DNA of 64,000 bases. It comes from Coptis chinensis. Its lineage: Eukaryota; Streptophyta; Magnoliopsida; Ranunculales; Ranunculaceae. Under the pieces are notes generated by a model. That model was not told the origin of the DNA. It ran no database searches and was given only the letters and a program-made list of their open reading frames with translations. The position numbers were made by a program, and so were the translations under genes. The stretch spans positions 95,221,001 to 95,285,000 of the forward strand of contig CM027379.1 in assembly GCA_015680905.1 (NCBI GenBank). The letters run 5' to 3'. Shown piece after piece: positions 34,139 to 46,104 of the stretch. Position 1 is the first letter of the stretch. Every line of letters starts with the position of its first letter.

Positions 34139-34927
34139 GAATGCCTCTCATAATGAATTCATCTCAAGACAATAGGTCCGTCTTTTCACCGCAGTACCAG
34201 AAGGCTCCTCAAATGCAGTAGATGGCGATAACGGCTTCACCCTCAATTCCTCCAGCTGATCTTTATTCATACAAATCATCCCTTGCCCGTCCGTATCAAT
34301 TAAAACCAAACTGTTAAGCTTCTGATGCTAAGCAATTATAGTTTGTAGCAAATAATGCCTAGCCGAAGCAGCAATCAAAGAGCTAATAGTCCAAACCACT
34401 CGCAATTTCAAACCCCAATTTGTATAAAACGATTCAGGAATACTCCCATTATCATCTGGACTATTACCAACAACCCCAATAACATTATTCTCCTTAGGAA
34501 TAAATGACAATGCGCCTAAAATGAAACAGTTATCAAGCGATGAACCAAAATCCGCTCGCCATTTCAATAAAACAACATCCCCTATCCCCAATTCCCCACT
34601 GGGCAGCTCAATTCAAAGACTACGAATCTCGTTAAAATTCTTCAACACCTGTGTGAGTGAATGATGAATCACACCACTTGATGATGATCCAATCTCATCA
34701 TCTGACGTGGAAGCAGTAGTCGAATTTATAGACCCACCACTTGATCTTTTCGACAAACCAAGAAACTGTCCAATAGATTGTAGTGGCTTAACAATCCCAC
34801 TGTAAAAGAATCTAACAAAACTCGAGAACACCCCTCTAACTGAAGTTGAGGTTGAAGAAAGAGAAGCTATGAAAGTTCTAAGACTTATTAATCCTTTGAA
34901 TGGACTAAAGGGGGTGACTTCTTTCAA
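34139..34927 (-). pseudogene. AUF1-like F-box protein, C-terminal part, two stops
   Basis: A single minus-strand frame of about 263 codons is interrupted by TGA near 34611 and TAG near 34328 and ends near 34140. Visible motifs: FFYSGIVKPLQSIGQFLG, TQVLKNFNEIRSL, IELPSGELGIGDVVLLKW, ESFYTNWGLKLRVVWTISSL, IAASARHYLLQTIIA and MNKDQLEELRVKPLS. These match my memory of the AUXIN UP-REGULATED F-BOX PROTEIN group (AUF1/AUF2, substrate receptors of SCF ubiquitin ligases). The F-box itself would be N-terminal to this piece and is not found. No introns interrupt it, and that plant group has few or none in its coding sequence, so capture mode cannot be read. Two stops and missing ends make it a pseudogene. 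Confidence 0.75.
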
Positions 34928-35030
34928 ATAATCAACTTAAAGGGGATTCTAGGGCGATAATGGGATCTAAAGACAACAACAATGCAATAGTGGCAGTCTA
35001 GTTTCAAATTTCATGTTAATTATTTTTTTA

Positions 35031-35848
35031 GGTTAGTTCAATTCATGTGCATACATTTTTTTATTTCCCTTTAAGTATTATTTAAGTTTGGTTCAATGCA
35101 TTTGCAAATCCAATTTCTTATTTCTTATTAATTATTTTTTTAGGTTGGTTCAATGCATTTGCAAATCCAGTTTTCGATTTCCCGTTAATTATTCTTTGAT
35201 GTTAGATAGTTCAATGTATTTGCATCTAGTTTTCGACTTTTAGTTAATTATTCTTTAAGGTTAGTTCAATGCATTTGTATCCGGTTTCTGATTTCTGATT
35301 AGTTATTATTCTTTAAGGTTAGTTCAATGTATTTCCATCCAATTATCAACTTCTGCTTGTTAATTATTTTTCTTTGATGTTATTTCAATACATTTGCATC
35401 CAGTTTTTGATTTCCCATTAATTATTCTTTTTTGAGGTTAGTTCAATGCATTTGTATCCAGTTTTCGATTACCCGTTAATTTTTTTTTTAAGGTTAGTTC
35501 AATACATTTGCATCTAGTTTTTGATTTTCTGTACGTTAATTATTCTTTTATGCTAGTTCAATGTAATTGTATCTAGTTTCCGATTTTATGTTAATTATTC
35601 TTTGAGATTAGTTCAATACATTTGCATCCATTTTCTGATTTCTCGTTAATTATGTATTTGCATCCAATTTTTGATTTCCAGCTATTTATTCTTTAAGGTT
35701 AGTGCGATGGATTTGCATCCGATTTCTAATTTCCCATTAAACCATTATTTTTTTAGGGTAGTTCAATGCATTTGTATCTAGTTTCCGATTTCCTGTTAAT
35801 TATTATATTTTGTAGTTTAACATTTGCATCCAGTTTTCGATTTCTAAC
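35031..35848 (+). repeat. Minisatellite, about 62-bp unit, 12-13 copies
   Basis: The unit is ggttagttcaatgcatttgc + atccagttttcgatttcccg + ttaattattctttaa. Roughly a dozen diverged copies fill 818 bp, with unit lengths varying by indels. It lies just upstream (on the minus strand) of the AUF1-like pseudogene. Confidence 0.85.
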
Positions 35849-36093
35849 TTTGTGGGATCCTCAAAAAATACCTTGAAATGATATAATAACATGTGATAAG
35901 TAATAGCGTCATACTTTAATTTGTGATTCTTTTTCCAAATTGTGTATGTTTTGTGATTTTAATTCATGACATTCTAGCAATTCCCAAGTTATAAACTTCT
36001 TGGTAGGAATCAAGAATTTTTTAGTTGATTTTACATGCTAGTTTCAAAATTAATTAAAACAAATATTGGTAAGAAAAACTAATAGACCACTTA

Positions 36094-36102
<9 letters not shown>

Positions 36103-36171
<69 letters not shown>

Positions 36172-36172
36172 A
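36103..36172. repeat. (AT)n microsatellite
   Basis: A near-perfect TA dinucleotide run with one interruption (tatttata). It also makes the isoleucine/tyrosine tail of a spurious minus-strand ORF. Confidence 0.9.
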
Positions 36173-36674
36173 CATTTAAAGAAATCAAAAGGAAAAACAG
36201 TGGCGAAGGTTTTGTGGAGGCGATGGGTCAAAGATATTAGGAAAGAAAGACAACAAAATAGAGGACGAAGGGCACAAACGGTGGCTCCTATATAAGTAGA
36301 AAGAATGATTTGCAAATATACGTGAAATGTAACCAATGAAGCTTTATATAAAAATAATCGATTTCAATTAAGGGTCCGATTTCAGACCAGTAAACAGTTT
36401 TACAATGACTAAGATATATGAAACAACATTTTTCTTGTTTTCATTAAATCAGAACTTCGCAAGAATAATTTCCCACACAAAGTCTTCTGGCGCTGCAAAC
36501 ATAGATATAAGATTATGTTAGATATTCGTTCACATAATGCAATATTGAATAGGAACATATATCAGAAAATTATGGAAATTATTTGGCCTGGTGCAGCACA
36601 TATTGCTTAACTTGAGCTAGGAATACTGGCTAATGATCAAGTATCAATCTAAACTCTAGAGTCTTTATGTGCTT

Positions 36675-37048
36675 TTAAAATAGCTGGAGGCAGATTCTAA
36701 GCTCACCTTTTCGTCCAGTGAAAAGATTGAACTGTCCCATTTCCTGGCGGAGGAACATTTCAACTCCACTCACAACAATGGCTCCAGCAGCCTCTACTTC
36801 TTTTAAGAGTTGCATTTTTCTTGGTGTGTAAATTGAATCAAACACAACCTGGTAAACTCCCAAGATCTCTTGAACAAACAGATACGGAAATTTTACCTCC
36901 AACCACTATGATTGAATTGCTCTAGTTGGTTCCAACAAAAAAAGAAGGGACTTACCGTAGCAACAGGAATCCTATCTGTATTTAGATGCATTCCTATAGG
37001 GGTAGCAGCAAGTATTGCTCCTATCTCTGGATAGCTCTTTGATATACA
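36675..37048 (-). pseudogene. Shikimate dehydrogenase (DHQ-SDH) last two exons
   Basis: DHQ-SDH is the plastid enzyme that makes shikimate from dehydroquinate. On the minus strand the exon 37048-36956 follows an acceptor (ttaggcag) and encodes PEIGAILAATPIGMHLNTDR and IPVAT, matching the family's NTTSVGM..P.VDETPI region. The intron 36955-36850 has GT..AG. The final exon from 36849 encodes VVFDSIYTPRKMQLLKEVEA, GAIVVSGVEMFLRQEMGQF and NLFTGRKG to a stop at 36675. Phase is kept across the junction and I see no stop in these two exons. No upstream exons were found, so it is a partial copy. Family members usually have NTTS where this reads AATP, so a catalytic-domain loop is altered. Confidence 0.8.
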
Positions 37049-37054
37049 CTGCCT

Positions 37055-37056
<2 letters not shown>

Positions 37057-37097
<41 letters not shown>
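37057..37097. repeat. (GT)20 microsatellite in the SDH intron
   Basis: A perfect GT run sits 8 bp upstream (on the minus strand) of the acceptor of the shikimate dehydrogenase exon, where it replaces the expected pyrimidine tract with ACACAC. Confidence 0.9.
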
Positions 37098-37098
<1 letters not shown>

Positions 37099-37144
37099 TT
37101 AGCAAGACTGCAAGAGAAGATTCATTAGAGAATTTAATGTCCAC

Positions 37145-39922
37145 ATTAGAAGGTTACCACACCATTACTTCACTGCCTAAGTGTACATAATATTCAATAT
37201 ACATGTAGTAGGCTTGATCCCAAAATTCCTCCTTAAATTGGGAGGTGCATTACTATGACGAACAATAATATTAGTAGCAAGCTAACTTAAGTCTGAAATT
37301 CCTCTCCAATTATAATTGACCATTCCCAAAATAGATAATCAACTAACAAAAACAGCCCAACCAAATAGTTAAATTTAAATGCAAAACAGTTTCAAGCACA
37401 TCATTTATACCCTAACCAACAACACCCAATCACAATATAAGTGTATTTGGCTAATGGTGTGACCTAATACCAAAGGCAAGCATTGGAGACTAATCCCATA
37501 TTAGGGGATTTTGCTTTCCAAAATTCCAGAAAAAATCACATCCATAGGTAAGGTAGTACAGTTGATTTTGTACCAAGATCTTTGGTACAGGTAGTCTATC
37601 GTCGTCCAGCCTTGCCCTGTATGTCTCTGTTTTATGTGGCTTGTGAAGGATTTTGTTGGGTATGAATAAATTCATTACAATCTAGGAAAGTGATTTATTT
37701 ATTAAAGTGTTAACATTATCAGCGTTCTTTTTATGGCATCCAAACCACTAATAGGCCCAAATATATTTGTTTATTGAAGAACACTTGTTACTTGAACTAA
37801 AAGTCAGACACAAACATTGGCTTGCACTCATGGCTTGTGCTCATCAGACTCATCCTAGAAAAAATAAAATGTGTACGATCCACTCAAATTGGTCTAACAC
37901 ATATACAACGAAATCATATTGTTATGCTGTTCATAGTAAAACTACATTGGAAAATAGGACGTTTCAACAAATCAGTCTATCTTTGATCATGTCTAAGTGT
38001 AAGGAAAATAGGTGATGTAGTGTCATGTCCAAGACACTTAGCCAAAATTTAAATATATAATATCCATATAGCTATATGTTAAAGCAATAATATAACCATT
38101 ATAGTTATTTTTGATAAATCACATTTTTACATTTGTTATTTTTGATAAATCCTAAGCTGTAATTGATGAATATAGCATCATGCCAGATAGGTAGGTTAGA
38201 AGACTTACTTTCTTTTAGATTTTCAAAAGGGGATACACGCAATGGAACAAAACTTTATAAATTGAACATAATGAGAAGAAACCAAATACTTGTAATCAGA
38301 TGTAACACTTACAATTCGAAGAACGATATCCTGGTTACCCAATCAAGCGCTTCTACCAGTTGGATACCCTGGAAAAAAAAGGTCATTGAATCCAACACGA
38401 TCTGAAATTGATGGAATTATGCAATATTTGTGCTGAGTTGGAGAGAGGCCTCATCTACAAATAACCTGCAACCTAATCATTTTTACTTATGCAGTAGCAT
38501 ATGGTCATGTGGGTTCTAATTAATGTAAGCTTATATGTTATTGGCATTGTTGCAGACTTGCAAACAATGTTAAGATGCTCAAGATTACTCAAGACAACAC
38601 CTGACTTGGTAATGCAGATCGATGTTGCAGGAAGTTCATGTCTATTTGGTCAGTTGACAATGTGATTATGGGTTTCAAATGGTGTTTTATGCAATTGTTA
38701 GAAAAACAAAGTGAACTCCGAGTATGCTGCAAGCTTTCTTACAATTTTCAAGTTTGGAATGCACAATAACTCAGCTCTTTCCCCTCTTGCTTCCTTCCTA
38801 GCAGTTTCCCAATTTTTTTTCTAATCTCCACTGACTTATTTGTACTACCCTTGCTTCTTTGTGCCTCTAAATTCATATAAGTGGTCGGTGTTCTTAACTT
38901 TATATATTGTGTTAATACCTAGTAGTAAATAGAATACGAAGTTGGGATAGAGCATTTGAGTTATTACACTCAACACTATCAACATTTAATTCAAGGTACT
39001 ATGTTCTAATAGGCTATTAATAATGGCACAATCAAAACGATCTAGGATGCCCTTCGGGTTTTGTTATATTGTTAGGATCATCTTCTCAATTTCTACAGCA
39101 TGATTAATGGTGGCTCATTGTCATTTCAAATTTTCAATGATCCAAACAGGGCGTCTGACTCAGACTATCTTAACATTCCATTACCACCTAACTCAGTGAT
39201 CACCACCAAAAATCCTAGGTGCGTAGAAAATAGCATAGATAGTGCACATCCCACAAAGTTAAAATGAAATAGAAAGTATTAGAAGAAACAGTTAAGCTAA
39301 CAACTAACACCCAACTTGATAAAATCAATCTTCATTTCAATACTAATGTCGTTACAACACCAAACCTAATGAAAAACAAAATACTAAAAAGCTCAAAAAT
39401 TTTGTCCAACAGGTCAAAAGTTTCAATACCTGACTGGTATAGATTGATGGCAAATGGAAGGGGTAGCGTGTGGCAGATCGAGATTTCGAATGATAGACTC
39501 CAGTGGTTGAGTGTGGCGAATTAACAAACGATAAATTGCTTTAAGAAAGTAGAATATGAACATTGATTAAAATCAGTGTAAAGAAAATAAAACTGGTGCA
39601 GTTCTAATAATAGCTGAATCACGATGTTCACGAAAGAAAAGATAACTTACCATATTTCTAAGATTGCACACGATAAAATTAGTGTTGGAAACCCTTCGAT
39701 TGCAGAGATCTCAAATTCCGTTTCTGGAAATATATAACGAATATGAGGAATTAATCTTCACCATCAAAAGTTCAGAACCAAACCTAAAAAATAAAAATCA
39801 ACACTCCTAATAGAACAACTTCAAAATAATATTAATAATAAAATAGCTTGATTTTACCTCGCGATCATGGAAGTTGTGTTTAGGGTTTCTCAACATCTTG
39901 ATTTGAGACGATAGAGTTCCGA
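37145..39922. other. No gene seen; possible upstream remains of the SDH copy
   Basis: AT-rich DNA. The ORFs at 37490, 37767 and 38163 have no motifs. The last 60 bp before element E (complement of 39860-39900) read MLRNPKHNFHDRE followed by GT, which could be a start exon, but I cannot identify it. Confidence 0.4.
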
Positions 39923-40310
39923 CACTACTACAGAAAAGCTCATATACCACTGTTATTTACAGTGGTAAAAAGCCTTTAGCCACTATTTTCATACCGTGGT
40001 AACAACCACCGTGACAAATACTTCTAACAAAACCATGGGGAAAAGTACCTCTTATATACCACGGTTTTGAGTAAAACAGTGGTATTAGGATTTACAAACC
40101 GTGGTTAATAGTCCGAAAAGTTTGGTCTTATATTTACAAACCGTGGGAAATAGTGATGATATATACGACGGTTGGATACAAACCGTAGGTTATATAAACT
40201 GATTATACCTCGGTTCTTATCAAACCATGGTGTATAGTCATTACAAACCGTGGGTTATATAAATTGCTTATACCTCGGTTCTTATCAAACCGTGGTTTTT
40301 TTTTTTTTTT
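39923..40310 (-). repeat. Left subterminal repeats of element E
   Basis: At least twelve copies of taccacggtt, acaaaccgtgg and tacctcggtt lie in both orientations, ending in a T-run of 23 bases at 40297-40319. Between that run and the Ulp1 stop codon (40731) I see only AT-rich 3' UTR-like DNA. Confidence 0.85.
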
Positions 40311-40730
40311 TTTTTTTTATTTTATTTTAAAACCCCTAATTATTTGATTATAATCATATTCATTCAACCTGCAACTTGCCCATTTTCACCATATATATCC
40401 ACACTGGATTTAAAAACACATTGCTCAAATAAACAATTCATAGTGCAACACAAACAAAAGAAATAAATTTACACATCCAACACAAAGACATTGAATTGCT
40501 AAAAGAATTTTGAACTTTTTTGAGTCATCAATAATGAAAGAAACATCCAAATTTACTTGTTATATCAAAATAATAATGACCTAACTTGTTGCATCAATAA
40601 AAAAAACAATCTATTTGTTCTATCTAAAATATCAAAAAAAAAAAAAAAAAATGGTGAGACCAAACACCACACCTTAATTGGAAAGGGTCAAAACCTAGCT
40701 AAGACTCGACGCTTGGCTCTAAGCGGCTCC

Positions 40731-42330
40731 ATTATCTTTGGATGAATCTAAGAATTTCAAGTCGAACAACATCAAGTTCCTCTTGTGTGTATGTATCTTT
40801 GAGAGATAGATTTGTCATCTGCACGATCAAAGATAAAAAAAGTATATAATAACTAAATAATGAAGAGTAACACAAAATAGAGAATGCTAGTGTATGACGG
40901 AATTATACCTTATTTTCAAAAGAATTATCTGAACAAGCTTCCATTATTTCTCTCATAAACTTCATTACGTAATACCCACACTCTTTACTACCAGGTTGGT
41001 ACGGGCCCTAAGTACAAACATGGAAAATATTCATAAGCATATATTTTTCCAAACACATAGTATGTATGCATAAGAATTTGTTTATTACCATAATCTTCTC
41101 CCACTTCACTGGACATTTACTTCCTTTCCCTTCAAGTCTTTCTATTTTCATGACCGCACTTCAAAATAAGATCAATGTAAAACCTAATTAGCAAGTAAAA
41201 GATAAGCACGTAATGATCTAATTATTTCATATACATACACAATCATGACAAACCTGTTAAAATAGATATCCATATCATTAGATGGTAGATTATGCATCGA
41301 ATCCAACCAATTAAAAGTCATCCGCGATAAATTAATAGCAATCAAAACCCAATGTCCACTACAAAAGATCGAGGAGGCATGTGTGGTTAAAAAAGAAAAA
41401 TTAGACATTAAAACTATAATATACATTTCAATGAAAATGATAAAACATGGATAGTATTAAAAATATAAGACAATATCCTTACCCTGGATTATAAGGGATA
41501 AGAACAACTCTTTTTCCACTTGTATTCTGCAAGCTCTCTCCACAATAATTTGAGTTTTCTCATTCCCATTAGCTCTTGTGAAAGATAAAGGGTTTACAAA
41601 TCCGACGACATCACGACAACTCACAAATTCGTCATAAAGAATCCTAGAGAAAGAAAAATAAAGCAATCATAATTACTAAAACTAAATATGAATATCTAAG
41701 ATTTACGATAGCACCAACAAGGAAATTTTGCAGATATTCTAACCTCATGTATACCACCAAAATAGCAGCATCTAACCAACCCATGTTACATACATCCATT
41801 ATATTGCTTTTTTCCATAATGAAACTACCCATATTATCTCCAAACAATTCTCCTCCTACTGGAAAATGTATCGAACCTTGGTCCCCTGGAAGCGCCATAT
41901 TGAGGAATCCCACAAACGAATCTATTGCACCTTGATTATGACTATCACTAGTTTGATTTTTACTTCCCTAAATTAAAAATTCAGAACAACCAATTATTAA
42001 AAGAGAAGCCAAATTCAGAAATCGATCATATAACTTCATATTAAAGAATCTTGTTATTTACCTCAATGTCGTCTTTATAATAGACATGGTCCTTTGGCAA
42101 AGGAACTTGTGTGCCAAGAGCATCTGCGACATATCTAAGCTCCTCATTCACTTGTATAGGAAGAGCAAGGCGGCCCGGCTTCTTCAGAAACAAGTGATAC
42201 AACCGCTAAACACCTAACATTATTGAGTCCCAAAGGGTAACCGTGAATTTCTTTTCGTTTATTTCCCTCAGATACCAAGCCTTCAGCAACAATATTTGTT
42301 CGGCCAACCGCAGCCAAATAACATTCTTTT
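40731..42330 (-). pseudogene. Ulp1-like C48 cysteine protease of the CACTA element
   Basis: Exons are read on the minus strand. About 42330-42065 (KKNVIWLRLAEQ, EELRYVADALGTQVPLPKDH) contains a stop and a frameshift. About 41970-41705 holds SFVGFLNMALPGDQ and VCNMGWLDAAILVVYMRL. About 41640-41480 holds ILYDEFVSC and IPYNPG. 41420-41255 holds SGHWVLIAINLSRMTF and NWLDSMHNLPSNDM. 41160-41095 and 41005-40912 follow, the latter with YQPGSKECGYYVMKFMREI. The last exon is 40819-40731. The catalytic His (41352-41354), Asp (41301-41303) and Cys (40978-40980) codons are all present. Ulp1-family domains in plant transposons are thought to process or deSUMOylate proteins; the role here is unknown. The protease core looks better kept than the N-terminal exon. 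Confidence 0.8.
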
Positions 42331-42399
42331 TCCTATATAAATGTCTAAGTATCATAATAAGCACACAACATTATATTTTAATAACATATTACGTGTAAA

Positions 42400-42870
42400 C
42401 TACAATTTACCTCCCCTAGACCAAATGTTTGACCCCGTGTTTTCTTATTTGCCTTGTTCACATGATCAAATTGAGCCAAATTACACTCTAGGCCCTACAA
42501 TTGAAGTATAAATCTTAGAACCATTTTAAAATTATATATATAACGTGTAAAACACTACTTACTTCTCCTAGACTAGATGTTGGACCCTGAAATGATGTTT
42601 GACCCCGTGTTTTATTCTTATTTATCTTGTTCACACGATCAGATTGAGCCAAATTACACTCTAGGCCCTACAATTGAAGTATAAATCTTAGAACCACGCA
42701 ACATTATTAAAATTATATATATCACATGTAAAATGCTACTTGCCTGTCCTAGACCAGATGTTGGCCTCGAAAATGGTGTTTGACCTTCTTGTGTTTTCTT
42801 ATTTGCTTTGTTACCATGATCTGCTTTGGGCTTTGATGGAGGTTGGGCTGCCTTCCCATTTTTTTTCAGC
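42400..42870 (-). repeat. Triplicated exon-intron unit in the Ptta gene region
   Basis: Three related blocks each contain, on the + strand, ctagac.agatgttggacc, gtttgacc..gtgtttt, cttatttgccttgttcaca, tgatc..attgagccaaatt and gtataaatcttagaacca. On the minus strand each encodes a version of GLECNLAQSDRVNKINK or ADHGNKANKKTQEGQT followed by PTS.LG and a splice donor. An exon with its intron was therefore duplicated twice in tandem, giving a possible repeat protein segment at the Ptta C-terminus. Confidence 0.65.
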
Positions 42871-43886
42871 TATTAGTCAGAAAAATAAAATTTGTAGTTA
42901 GAAGGTCGAAATGCATAAAATGGTTGGGTCAAACTGTTATTGCACAAACACTAGATGCAACGATGAATGATGCACAAATAGATGGCAGGTTACCAATAAA
43001 AAAAAATAAAAGAAACATTCATAGTAGTAACTTACTTGCTGAGCATTTTTTACTAGTCTACCAGATTGATGTTTGCCAGATGAGTGTATCGTTTGATCAA
43101 TATTGACACTCGTATTGTTGTTTGAAGAGATTTTTTCAGATGGTAAAGAGTTATCTTTGTCCTCCAACCTTCTGACTCTATCCAACATCAACCTAATGTC
43201 TTCCTGAAGACGGTAGTTTTGGTCCCGTTGCTCTTGAATTGTTGATTCCAACTTTGTAACATGTTCCTTTGAGCCACATTTGTTAACATGGAAATATGTG
43301 GTGGGGGTGATCCCCTTTCCAACTGCTCGAGTGCGACCAGGATGCTCGGGTGTCCCTAATGCTAGAGTTAAGATGTCTTTACTTCCTTCAATAACTACCT
43401 TTCCCTCCTCTACTTCCTTAGTCAGCACATCCTTCAATTAAGTTTTGAAGTAAACAAGGATTTAGCAAATCCAAATCACAACAAGCATTCATGTCTAACA
43501 TTAAAACATAATAATAAATTATTAGAAAACTTACAATCTTTTCAGCCACTCTTTCCGTAGCTACTTCAATATATTTTCCTTTTTTTGAGTAAGCTCTTTT
43601 CCATATTGAAGGCCTTGATTTTTTTCCATTAAAGGATGGTCCCAACTCTTTTTCTATGGTTACAAAATAATCACGCATAAGCGCATGGGATTAATACGAT
43701 GCATGTCTTGAAACTCTTGGTTGAAGGTTTATCATACCCAAACAAATTAACAAGTGCCTACATGTATAAATGTTGAGACAGACAATGTACTCACCAATTG
43801 TTCTCCAATATCAACAAATCCGTCTTGCCCGTCCTGTGGTTATATACTTTTGCTGCTCGCCGCTGTGAATTAAGTTTGCTAATTTC
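42750..43886 (-). pseudogene. Ptta/TnpA-like transposon protein, 3' exons
   Basis: Plant Ptta (En/Spm, Transposase_24) proteins are the DNA-binding partners of TNP2. Minus-strand exons: about 43886-43797 (EISKLNSQRRAAKVYNHRTG, the family S.k....R......H..G motif), 43678-43530 (YFVTIEKELGPSFNGKKSRP, WKRAYSKKGKYIEVATERVA), 43437-43038 (TPEHPGRTRAVGKGITPTTY, then a coiled coil TIQEQRDQNYRLQEDIRLML) and about 42870-42751. The missing 5' part of the domain lies 4 kb upstream at 48568-47945, so the gene is split by an intron that now holds foreign DNA. Confidence 0.8.
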
Positions 43887-43889
43887 CTG

Positions 43890-45230
43890 GAAAACATGGA
43901 ATTAGTCGTCTTTAGGAATAAAAACAATATATGGGTTTAATGTGATTGGATGTCTTTAATAGTCAAGGAATTAATTATCACAGTACACGTCAAAGGTAAT
44001 TTGGGGAGGTAACATTCCTATTAACAACCTAGGTTGGCACACAATCCTAGACTATCAAAGGGGCTGCATGAGTTCAGATGTGCAAAAATACCGCTTGTAG
44101 ATGACATCCTATGACAGCAGCAATTTGGGGAGGTCACATTCCTATTAACAGAAAAGTAAAGAATTTTTAGAGGACCAACTATTTAAAAGTGCTTACTGTG
44201 GTGGGTTTGTGCGTACAGTGATTGCCATGTTGTTAGGGCCTATATTGACAACATTCATTATGTTGACTGGAGAACAAAAGAGTGAATGAGACATTTCGAG
44301 GCTTAGTCACATGATTTTCATGACTTAATGTTGGCGGCATATGCATTTTCATGACTTAATGTTGGCAGGAAATCACTACTTAGCTCCTAACTCTCCTCTG
44401 CCTAGCTCCAACTCTCACTCGTCATAATGATTTTCATGACTTAATGTTGGCAGGAAGTCACTACTTAGCACTAGCAGCAGAAGGTTCTATTTACACAGCA
44501 GTAGTAGCTACCCTACAAGGAATGCATATATAAAGATAGCAGTCACTATCTATAGCTCCAACTCTAGCTCGTCACTCAAGCTCTGACAAGACCGCATAAC
44601 GTCACTACCCGTTCCCTATAAGCCATAGCTCCTCACTCTTCACTGACGAAACTATAGCTCCTAACTCTCCTCTGCCTAGCTCCAACTCTCACTCGTCATA
44701 ATAGTTTCGTTTCGTTCTCTGTTGTAAACAAAATTTTAGTGAGCTTACGCTTGGGGCCCTGTAGCTAATTAAAGCTTAGAATATAATGGAAGAGCGACTT
44801 CAGGGAAAAACATTACTAGAAGCAGCTGTAAACAGATGAGACCTACTAAAGTTCTAATTTTCTGGAAAATATTTTGTACAACTTATATTTAACAACAGTT
44901 AGCAACACGAGTAATTCATGACTGATTTCAGGATGGAAGAGCGGTTTTCAGGGAAAATAATTTACTGAAAAGTGGTCGTAGACCAAATTAAACCTAAAAT
45001 GTTCTCTATGAAAGGGAAATACTTACCCATGTAATTTAACAGTTAACTAACAGAGCCCCTTAATAGCTAGGCATATCCGCACCTATTGAGTCGAGATGAT
45101 TTGGCCCATAAAGGACCATGAATTCTTGAATTCCAGGCGGCATGAAAAGAGAGGTCTTAAAGGGCAATAAAGTTTCCATTTGGCTATCCAAGGGTAGGAT
45201 GCACACCGCCACTACCACGACGGGCTTAAG
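43890..45230. repeat. Rearranged repeats within element E
   Basis: gattttcatgacttaatgtt occurs at 44308, 44345 and 44426. A 46-bp phrase starting gctcctaactctcctctgcc occurs near 44384 and again near 44656. ggaggt.acattcctattaac occurs at 44003 and 44129. The impression is of stepwise duplications with filler. There is no coding signal. Confidence 0.6.
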
Positions 45231-45350
45231 GATACTAAGAAGACTTGATGTTGAGTAATGTAAGGGCAGACTAAGAAGACTTGATGTTCAGAACAGACTT
45301 AAGGATACTAAGAAGACTTGATGTCCATAACAGACTTGATACTAAGAAGA
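45230..45350. repeat. Filler-like short repeats abutting the F-box/LRR piece
   Basis: ctaagaagacttgatgt or its truncations occur four to five times in 120 bp, and the last copy touches the break point of the captured F-box/LRR sequence at about 45355. Such templated short repeats are typical of end-joining repair. Confidence 0.7.
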
Positions 45351-45352
45351 CT

Positions 45353-46104
45353 TCACTGGGTAATATCAGTCAAATTCTTACAAGAAACTACCATTGAAAT
45401 AAATTCCATATCAACCAACGTTTCATTATAAGACAAGTCCAACTTCTTGAGTCCCTTCAGGTTCTGCCCCAAAGTGGTTAACAATCCGGGTTCTCTCTCA
45501 ACGACATCGCAGTTTATTAATGCCAATTCTTCTAGTGCAACACTCACTGTGGAACCAATTGTCTTAAGGCCTTCACCTGTTACTAGACAACAACTTTGTA
45601 GCCTAAGACTTATAAGTCCCTTGATATTCTCTGCAACAGCTAATAGGTGATTGTTTTCAAGGTCTAAAGGCAATCGAAGGTCAAGTTTTTGAATATTCGA
45701 TCTGCTTCGACTAATAAACTGATGAAGACCCTCTCTACTACCACCATCATAGAGTAATAGTGAATTAAGAGAACTGCAATGTTCAGCTAATAGTAATAAA
45801 ATTCTATCAACAATAGTCTTACAAGTTCTAATTTCCAATTCTTGTAGAGCTTTTAAACACTTTATAAAGGATGTAAATGAATTACCATCTCCAATACCTT
45901 CACAGCTTCTCAATTCCAACCTTTTGAGCTTAGTGCAACTTCTCCACAACCAGCCCAAACCACAATCCCCGACCCCAAGTCCTGATACACTAAGACACTC
46001 TAAAGGCAACTCCGATGATTTATGTGAAACACTAGACACCCCCACTTCATATTCTTCATCAAATTCCAATCCAAATTCCTCTTCTCCATCAAAGGCAAAT
46101 TCCC
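45353..46104 (-). pseudogene. Captured F-box/LRR (RNI-like) protein piece
   Basis: An open minus-strand frame of about 250 codons begins after a possible acceptor (gttgaaacag) with REFAFDGEEEFGLEFDEEYE. It continues with leucine-rich repeats of the RNI type: LPLECLSVSGLGVGDCGLGW, CTKLKRLELRSCEGIGDG, LQELEIRTCKTIVDRILLLL, SLNSLLLYDGGSREGL, KLDLRLPLDLENNHLLAVAE, LRLQSCCLVTGEGLKTIG and LEELALINCDVVEREPG. Plant F-box proteins of the At5g07670 type look like this (SCF substrate receptors). The frame stops at 45353 in the middle of a repeat, where related proteins continue. It lies within the interval that splits the Ptta gene of element E and shares its strand. No internal stops suggest recent capture. 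The F-box itself is not seen. Confidence 0.75.
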
